This document shows, in pieces, positions 59,542 to 64,000 of a stretch of DNA of 64,000 nucleotides (positions within the stretch are counted from its first letter, which is position 1; every line of letters starts with the position of its first letter). The notes beneath the pieces were generated by a model. That model worked only from the letters and a program-made list of their open reading frames with translations, was not told the origin of the DNA and did no database searches. This DNA comes from Catellatospora sichuanensis (GTDB lineage: Bacteria > Actinomycetota > Actinomycetes > Mycobacteriales > Micromonosporaceae), in assembly GCF_007483665.1 (NCBI RefSeq), contig NZ_ML660183.1, forward strand, positions 357,393 to 421,392, given 5' to 3'. Both the position numbers and the translations under genes were made by a program.

Positions 59542-60407
59542 TGCTGAAGATCGCCAGGGCGGCCCTGTTCGCCATGGTGCCGGCGGAGGTGGTACTCGCC
59601 GTTCTGCTGGTGTCCGGGGTCGCGCTACCGCGCCCGGTCCTCACCGTCGCCGAGCTGGTCGTGCTGGCGGTGCTGCTGCTGGAGGTCCTGGTGCTGTGGC
59701 AGCGCTACCGCGCCCTGCGCCAGGACGGCGCAGGGCGTACGGCGGCCCTGCGCGGCGCGTACGAGCAGATCGTGCCCGAAAAGGTGCGGCGGATCATGGG
59801 CTTCGACGTCAAGGGCATGGTCAGCCTGGTGCTCTGGGTCGGCCGTCGCCGGCACGGGGTGCCGCCTGGCGCCGTGGCACTGTCGTACCACCGCGAGCAG
59901 ACGGTGCTCATGTTCGGGTTCCTGTCCGCCTGCGTGATCGAGCTCGTCGGCGTGGAGATCCTGCTGCGCTCGCTGGACGCTCCGGTCGGGCTGCGCGCGG
60001 TGGTGCTCGCGCTCGACGCATACGGCATCCTGATCGCGCTGGCCGTCATCGCCAGCTACGTCACCCGCCCGCACGTCGTCACCGCCGACGAGCTGCGCGT
60101 GCGCTACGGCGCGTTCTTCGACCTGCGCATCCCCCGCCGCCTCGTCACCGGCGTGCAGCACAAGCGCAACTACAACGAGACTGGCATGATCAAGATGGTC
60201 GGCGAGTGCATGGCCCTGGCCGCGAACAACCAGACCAACGTGATCATCGAGCTCGCCGAGCCCGTCGTCGCGGTACGCCCGCTGGGGCGGCGCGAGCATG
60301 TCCGCGTGCTGCGGTTCTTCGCCGACGACCCGTCGGCCGCCGTCGAGGCGCTGCGGCCGACCCGGGACTCGGCCGCCATCGGCCAGGCCGGTCGGGCCTC
60401 CGTCTGA
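59538..60407 (+). CDS. Multi-pass membrane protein downstream of MerR
   Basis: 289 residues. Two close N-terminal membrane helices (about 8-25 and 33-52), a cytoplasmic loop with a conserved-looking RRIMGFDVKGMVSLVLWVGRRRHGVPPGAVALSYHREQT, two further helices (about 120-145 and 155-175), then a C-terminal PH-like cytoplasmic domain (VTADELRVRYGAFFDLRIPRRLVTGVQHKRNYNETGMIKMVG). I do not recognise a named family. It is translated from the same mRNA as MerR, so it is the best candidate effector gene of that regulator. Confidence 0.82.
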   Translation: MMLKIARAALFAMVPAEVVLAVLLVSGVALPRPVLTVAELVVLAVLLLEVLVLWQRYRALRQDGAGRTAALRGAYEQIVPEKVRRIMGFDVKGMVSLVLWVGRRRHGVPPGAVALSYHREQTVLMFGFLSACVIELVGVEILLRSLDAPVGLRAVVLALDAYGILIALAVIASYVTRPHVVTADELRVRYGAFFDLRIPRRLVTGVQHKRNYNETGMIKMVGECMALAANNQTNVIIELAEPVVAVRPLGRREHVRVLRFFADDPSAAVEALRPTRDSAAIGQAGRASV

Positions 60408-60447
60408 GGACAGCGACGCGGGTCGGCGGCTTCGTGAAGCTCGTCGC

Positions 60448-61311
60448 CTATGCGGCCCCGGTGAGGCGCTCGGCGATGAGCGCCGCAGGGCGGTCGGTCA
60501 TCAGGATCGTGTAGTGGTTCGTGTCGGAGACCAGCTCCGCACGCAATTGCGGGGCCCGTGCCGCCCAGTGCTCCACCACCGGCTGCGGGAGCATGCCGGG
60601 CTCCTGCCCGAACATGCCGCGCGGCGCGTACAGCAGCGTCGCGGGCAGGGCCAGTTTCACCAGGTCGTCGCCGAACGCGGAGCCGTTGACCAGCAGGTCG
60701 CGGCCGTCCGCGTAGACGGCCTCGGAACCGGTGCGGGAGCGGATCGCCCCGGGCTCGCCGGTCGCGTCGTAGCGCACGTACTCGGCCATGTCGTCGTTCC
60801 ACTCCCCGGCCAGCGCCGGGTGCGCCTGGAAGAAGGCCAGGTAGGCGTCCACCGACGGGTAGGTCTCCCGCAGCCGGGCGACGGCGGGGCCGATGGTCAG
60901 CTCCAGCAGCTGGTCCGCGTCGAACTGCGCCGGCACCGGCAGCGGCAGGCCGCCGTCGACCAGCACCAGCCGGCTGAACAGCTCAGGCCGCTGCACGGCG
61001 GCACGCAGCGCGGCGTACGCCCCCATCGACTGCCCGGTCAGCGCGACCGGCGCGCCCAGCTGCTCGGCGACCGCGGCGAGGTCGGCGGCGTGCGCGTCCA
61101 TGCCGTACGGGCCGGGCAGCCCGGCGCTGCCGCCGCGGCCGCGCAGGTCCACCGCGACCAGGCTCCAGTCCTCGGGGAGCTGCCTGGCCACGGCCCGGAA
61201 CGACATGGCCGAGGCGGTGATGCCGTGCGCGGCGAGCGCTGTCTTCGCGCCGTCGCCGAAGCGCAGCGCGTGCAGCGAACCGCCGGGAACCGAAAACTCG
61301 ATCGAGCGCAT
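60448..61311 (-). CDS. Alpha/beta-hydrolase (esterase/lactonase-like)
   Basis: 287 residues. Elements of the fold: AHGITASAMSFRAVARQL (oxyanion), VAVDLRGRGGSAGLPGPYGM, nucleophile elbow GQSMG (Ser95) and the C-terminal His in SDTNHYTILMTD. It is the second gene of an operon with a TetR regulator (3-bp gap). Hydrolysis of an ester or lactone ligand of that repressor is an attractive idea but not shown. Confidence 0.9.
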   Translation of the reverse strand: MRSIEFSVPGGSLHALRFGDGAKTALAAHGITASAMSFRAVARQLPEDWSLVAVDLRGRGGSAGLPGPYGMDAHAADLAAVAEQLGAPVALTGQSMGAYAALRAAVQRPELFSRLVLVDGGLPLPVPAQFDADQLLELTIGPAVARLRETYPSVDAYLAFFQAHPALAGEWNDDMAEYVRYDATGEPGAIRSRTGSEAVYADGRDLLVNGSAFGDDLVKLALPATLLYAPRGMFGQEPGMLPQPVVEHWAARAPQLRAELVSDTNHYTILMTDRPAALIAERLTGAA

Positions 61312-61314
61312 GGG

Positions 61315-61992
61315 TCAGCCTTCCTTCACGGGGGTGGCGGTTTCGTTCACGCGGGCTGCTCCCGCGATCTGGAGGGCGTAGCGGGCGTACGTGTCGGCGA
61401 CCTGGTCGCGGGTGTACGGCTGGTCGGGGCCGAACCAGTGCGCCACCTGCATGCCCATCGAGCCGATCGCGGTCGCGGCCAGCAGCGGGTCGGCGACGCG
61501 GAACACGCCCTGCTCGACGCCGAGCCGCAGCACGCGCAGACCGAGCTCGCGGGACTGCTCGCGAAGCGCCAGGGCGGGTGCGGCGCGGTCCGGGGACAGC
61601 GCGTGCAACTCGGCGTTGGCGACCAGGGCCAGCAGCGGGAAGTCGGCGTGCGCGCCGACCTGCGCCCGCACCAGCGCGGCGAGCTGCGCGGACGGCCCGG
61701 GTGGGGCTTCCACGAGCGCCTGCTGCAGGCGGCGGTGCAGTTCGGTGTGCCCGAGCAGGACCAGTTCGGCGAGCACGTGCTCCTTGGCCGGGAAGTGCGC
61801 GTACAGCGTGGCCGAGTTGATCCCCGCCGCCCCGGCCAGGTCGCGGATGGACGTGCCGTGGAAGCCGTACTCGGCGAACAGCCGCAGCGCCGACAGCAGA
61901 ATACGGCCGCGGGTGCCGGGCGGGGTGACCCCCTCGGGCAGCTCGACGGCGACGGCGCTCAGCCGCCGCGGCTCCCACCGGGGCGTCGTCAC
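61315..61992 (-). CDS. TetR-family regulator
   Basis: 225 residues from GTG 61992, RBS GAGGGAGAG. HTH at about 27-75 (TRGRILLSALRLFAEYGFHGTSIRDLAGAAGINSATLYAHFPAKEHVLAEL). The C-terminal domain is of the type with a Tyr/Trp near the end (GMQVAHWFGPDQPYTRDQVADTYARYAL). Divergent from a secreted esterase and co-transcribed with an intracellular hydrolase. Two copies of a CCxATC-4-GATTGG operator flank the shared promoters. Confidence 0.93.
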   Translation of the reverse strand: MTTPRWEPRRLSAVAVELPEGVTPPGTRGRILLSALRLFAEYGFHGTSIRDLAGAAGINSATLYAHFPAKEHVLAELVLLGHTELHRRLQQALVEAPPGPSAQLAALVRAQVGAHADFPLLALVANAELHALSPDRAAPALALREQSRELGLRVLRLGVEQGVFRVADPLLAATAIGSMGMQVAHWFGPDQPYTRDQVADTYARYALQIAGAARVNETATPVKEG

Positions 61993-62006
61993 ATGCTCTC
62001 CCTCTA

Positions 62007-62085
62007 CCGATCGAACGATTGGTTGACACCGTAACCGACCGAGCGCATAGTCGCTAGCAATCCTGTCACCCAATCAATCGATTGG
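62007..62085. promoter_or_regulatory. Two TetR operators flanking divergent promoters
   Basis: Operator 1 CCGATC-GAAC-GATTGG (62007-62022) and operator 2 CCAATC-AATC-GATTGG (62070-62085) share 13 of 16 bases or better. Between them a near-consensus plus-strand promoter, TTGACA (62023-62028), a 17-bp spacer, CATAGT (62046-62051), drives the esterase gene. Operator 1 abuts its -35; operator 2 lies downstream of the predicted start, and together they would shut off both directions. Confidence 0.82.
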
Positions 62086-62116
62086 TTGGCAACCGGAACC
62101 GAGAGGAGAGCGTGCC

Positions 62117-63091
62117 ATGTCTGTCCCGTCCCCGGACCGCACCGCCGTTCCACCGCTCCGCCGCATCGCCGCCGTCGCCGCCACCGCACTCGCCCTGCTC
62201 CTGGCGCAGTTGGCGGTGCCCGCCCCGGCACAGGCTGCGGGCGGGTTCTTCCACGGCGTCTACGCCAGCGTGTACGGCACCCGCGACTACCACGGCTACG
62301 TGCCGTCGTCGTACCGTCCCGGCACGCCCATGCCCCTGCTCGTCGCCCTGCACGGCTGCACCGAGAACGACGTCGGCTTCGACCTGCTCTCCGGCTGGAG
62401 CGCCGAGGCCGAGGCACGCGGCTTCATCGTGGTCCTCCCCGACCAGAGCAACGTGGTCAACCCCGCCACCTGCTGGAACTGGTTCCTGGAGACCAACCAG
62501 CACCGCGGCTGGGGCGAACCCGCCATCATCGCGGGCATCACCAACCGGATGCGCTCGCAGTACACCGTCGACGCCAGGCGGATCCACGCCACCGGCGTCT
62601 CCGCGGGCGGCGTCATGGCCAACATCATGGCGGTGACCTATCCGGACCTGTTCGCGTCCGTCTCCGTGATGGCCGGCTGCGAATACGACTGCGACGTGCT
62701 GCAGCTGCAATCGGCACGGGAGTCCGGGCGCAAGGCGCTGCAGGAGATGGGCAGCCGGGCCCGCCCCGTACCCGCGATCATCTTCCAGGGCACCGCCGAC
62801 CTCGTCGTCCCGCCGTCCACGGCGTACCGCATCGCCGAGCAGTGGACCACCGTGGCCGGCACCGACCCGGTCGCCGACACCGTGGTGCCCGGCCAGGTCC
62901 CCGGCGGCCGCACCTTCACCCACCTGACCTACCGCACCGCGTCCGGGCAGCCCCTCGTCGAGCAGTACATGATCGACGGCGCTGGCCACGCCTACCCCGG
63001 CGGCTGCTCCTGCAGCCTCTACGGCGACACCACCGGCCCCGACGCCACCGCCCTCACCTGGGACTTCTTCCTAGCCCACCCCAAACCCTGA
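62117..63091 (+). CDS. Secreted PHB depolymerase-type esterase (CE1/feruloyl-esterase-like)
   Basis: 324 residues. Signal peptide 1-40 (cleavage after APAQA). The alpha/beta-hydrolase catalytic domain begins with FFHGVYASVYGTRDYHGYVPSSY and MPLLVALHGCTENDVGFDLLSGW (the HGC oxyanion block). The lipase box is GVSAGG (Ser162), the Asp is probably in QGTADLVVPPS, and the His is in DGAGHAYPGG (near 292). Several Cys (for example GCEYDCD and GGCSCS) suggest disulphides. It matches esterase PHB-depolymerase family proteins that cleave polyhydroxybutyrate oligomers or feruloyl/acetyl esters. Under TetR control. An interspersed palindrome begins 9 bp past its stop. Confidence 0.93.
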   Translation: MSVPSPDRTAVPPLRRIAAVAATALALLLAQLAVPAPAQAAGGFFHGVYASVYGTRDYHGYVPSSYRPGTPMPLLVALHGCTENDVGFDLLSGWSAEAEARGFIVVLPDQSNVVNPATCWNWFLETNQHRGWGEPAIIAGITNRMRSQYTVDARRIHATGVSAGGVMANIMAVTYPDLFASVSVMAGCEYDCDVLQLQSARESGRKALQEMGSRARPVPAIIFQGTADLVVPPSTAYRIAEQWTTVAGTDPVADTVVPGQVPGGRTFTHLTYRTASGQPLVEQYMIDGAGHAYPGGCSCSLYGDTTGPDATALTWDFFLAHPKP

Positions 63092-63100
63092 CCGAGCAAA

Positions 63101-63146
63101 GGAAGGGCACCTTCTTAACGCTATGCGTTGTGGAAGGTGCCCTTCC
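63101..63146. repeat. Interspersed palindromic repeat, copy 6 (full)
   Basis: GGAAGGGCACCTTC and GAAGGTGCCCTTCC arms around AACGC-TAT-GCGTT, 9 bp after the esterase stop codon. Confidence 0.93.
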
Positions 63147-63196
63147 AAACTCCTGTTTCGCGTAATGCCAGGTGGGTGGTGGGGCAGGGTGGGGTG

Positions 63197-63847
63197 ATGG
63201 AGCCTGATGCCCACCGTCCGGTGCGGGTGCTGACCCTGGGCGGGTCGTTGCGCACGAACTCGCTGAACCGGGAGCTGGCCACGCTCGCCGCGCAGGAGGC
63301 GGCGCGGCTCGGCGCGCAGGTACGCCACGCGCAGCTCGGCGACTGGCCGCTGCCGCTCTACGACGGCGACATCGAGGAGACCACCGGGATACCGGACGCC
63401 GCGCGCGCCTTCGGTGAAGTCCTCGACGGCACCGACGCGATGATCATCGCTTCGCCCGAGTACAACGCATCGGTCCCGGCCGGGTTGAAGAACCTGATCG
63501 ACTGGACGTCGCGGCTGCGCCCGCAGCCCTTCTCCGGACGCCACGTGCTGCTGCTGTCGGCGTCACCATCGATGATCGGCGGCAACCGGGGCCTGTGGGC
63601 CCTGCGGGTCCCGCTGGAACACCTGGGCGCCCGCGTGTACCCGGAGATGTTCTCCCTGGCCCAGGCACATCATGCGTTCGACCCGAGCGGCGGCCTCGCC
63701 GACGAGGAGCTGAGCCGCCGCTTCACCGCGAACCTGCAGGGCTTCCTCGAACTGGCCGAGGCAGCGGTCAACTACCCCTGCGCCAAGCAGATCTGGATCG
63801 AGTTCCTCGGCGAACGCCCAGACCCCGTCGTCGACCGCATCGAGTGA
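63197..63847 (+). CDS. NADPH-dependent FMN reductase
   Basis: 216 residues from ATG 63197 (weak GGTGGGG upstream). Flavodoxin-like fold: phosphate-binding TLGGSLRTNSLNRELATLAAQEA, isoalloxazine loop IIASPEYNASVPAGLKNLIDWTSRL, LLLSASPSMIGGNRGLWALRVPLEHLGARVYPEMFSL. It matches the NADPH_dep_FMN_red family (azoreductase/chromate reductase/quinone reductase types), cytoplasmic and dimeric or tetrameric. The usual length is 180-200 residues; here the extra C-terminal 20 end in a polar tail. An interspersed palindrome follows 3 bp after the stop. Confidence 0.93.
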   Translation: MEPDAHRPVRVLTLGGSLRTNSLNRELATLAAQEAARLGAQVRHAQLGDWPLPLYDGDIEETTGIPDAARAFGEVLDGTDAMIIASPEYNASVPAGLKNLIDWTSRLRPQPFSGRHVLLLSASPSMIGGNRGLWALRVPLEHLGARVYPEMFSLAQAHHAFDPSGGLADEELSRRFTANLQGFLELAEAAVNYPCAKQIWIEFLGERPDPVVDRIE

Positions 63848-63850
63848 CCC

Positions 63851-63932
63851 GAAGGAGGGGCGTCGTCGGCTCGCGGCGGCGAGACGAGCAGCAGCTCTGC
63901 ACATCGCCATGCGTTGCAGAAGGTGCCCTGCC
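63851..63932. repeat. Interspersed palindromic repeat, copy 7 (long form)
   Basis: A degenerate left arm GAAGGAGGGGC, a 49-bp internal block (63865-63913) shared with copy 2, and the right arm GCAGAAGGTGCCCTGCC. The long form looks like the short form with about 35 bp added in the left half. Confidence 0.85.
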
Positions 63933-63945
63933 GAACTCGCTGCCG

Positions 63946-64000
63946 CTAACGCCCCTGGCCCGCCAGCACCGGCTCCGGCACGGGGACGACGTCCTCGGTC
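63946..64000 (-). CDS. C-terminal end of a minus-strand gene (partial)
   Basis: On the minus strand an open frame enters from the right edge and ends TAG at 63948-63946. The visible residues are TEDVVPVPEPVLAGQGR. The Pro/Val-rich end suggests a linker or tail. Too little is visible to name the protein, and even coding status is only suggested by frame and by its position converging with the reductase gene around an interspersed palindrome. Confidence 0.35.
   Translation of the reverse strand, partial: TEDVVPVPEPVLAGQGR

Overview
The window is a 64 kb piece of a very G+C-rich actinobacterial chromosome. Reasons: high GC in third codon positions, frequent GTG and TTG starts, many apparently leaderless genes with a -10-like hexamer about 7-9 bases before the start codon, and families tied to mycothiol-making actinomycetes (two DinB/maleylpyruvate-isomerase-like proteins), plus an LCP cell-wall protein and a dynamin pair. 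Placement near Micromonosporaceae is an inference from gene content and repeat style. I see no rRNA, tRNA, CRISPR array, insertion sequence, prophage or biosynthetic cluster. It reads as ordinary chromosome rich in small regulator-plus-target modules.

Layout. 0-9.5 kb: a Sel1-like fragment, a YbjQ-like small protein, an acetyltransferase, a PadR-controlled ABC exporter (ATPase and FtsX-like permease), a MocR regulator divergent from an EamA exporter with a PaiB-like protein, an LCP protein and an acetyltransferase. 9.5-15 kb: an ArsR/SRPBCC/hydrolase operon, an unknown gene, and an FAD oxidoreductase followed by an ECF41-type sigma factor that probably controls both genes. 15-24 kb: TetR plus acetyltransferase, a lone BtrH-like acyltransferase, proline iminopeptidase divergent from MarR, a small zinc ribbon, a bile-acid-type symporter, a membrane protein, a GntR remnant, a phosphotransferase and an L,D-transpeptidase. 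24-34 kb: a Cys-rich protein, a lipoprotein, a YqeB-like protein and an SPFH protein; a geranylgeranyl-reductase-like flavoprotein; an amino-acid-binding lipoprotein coupled to a membrane protein; and an ECF sigma factor with a membrane partner flanked by two VOC proteins. 34-44 kb: a TetR/membrane pair, a secreted four-domain beta/gamma-crystallin, a PQQ-propeller lipoprotein, a DinB protein, a secreted glycerophosphodiesterase and a kinase-less two-GAF sensor. 44-54 kb: two dynamin-like GTPases, a TetR protein with a thioredoxin-like tail, a second-type ClpX, an ornithine-cyclodeaminase-like protein, Nudix, a mycothiol-type isomerase, an N-formylglutamate amidohydrolase and a LacI regulator beside apparently orphan operators. 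54-64 kb: an Eis-like acetyltransferase, a 1046-residue membrane glycosidase-like protein, a MerR module, a TetR/hydrolase pair divergent from a secreted PHB-depolymerase-type esterase, and an FMN reductase.

The most distinctive non-gene signal is a family of seven interspersed palindromes built on GAAGGTGCCCTTCC and its complement, six of them at or beside gene 3' ends. In one case the element supplies the last codons and stop of a gene. Three further, mutually unrelated large inverted repeats also lie at gene ends. Several regulators have clear palindromic operators or diagnostic promoters: PadR, MarR, ArsR, two TetR-type sites, a MerR promoter with a 19-bp spacer, an ECF41-like promoter and three LacI-type operators.
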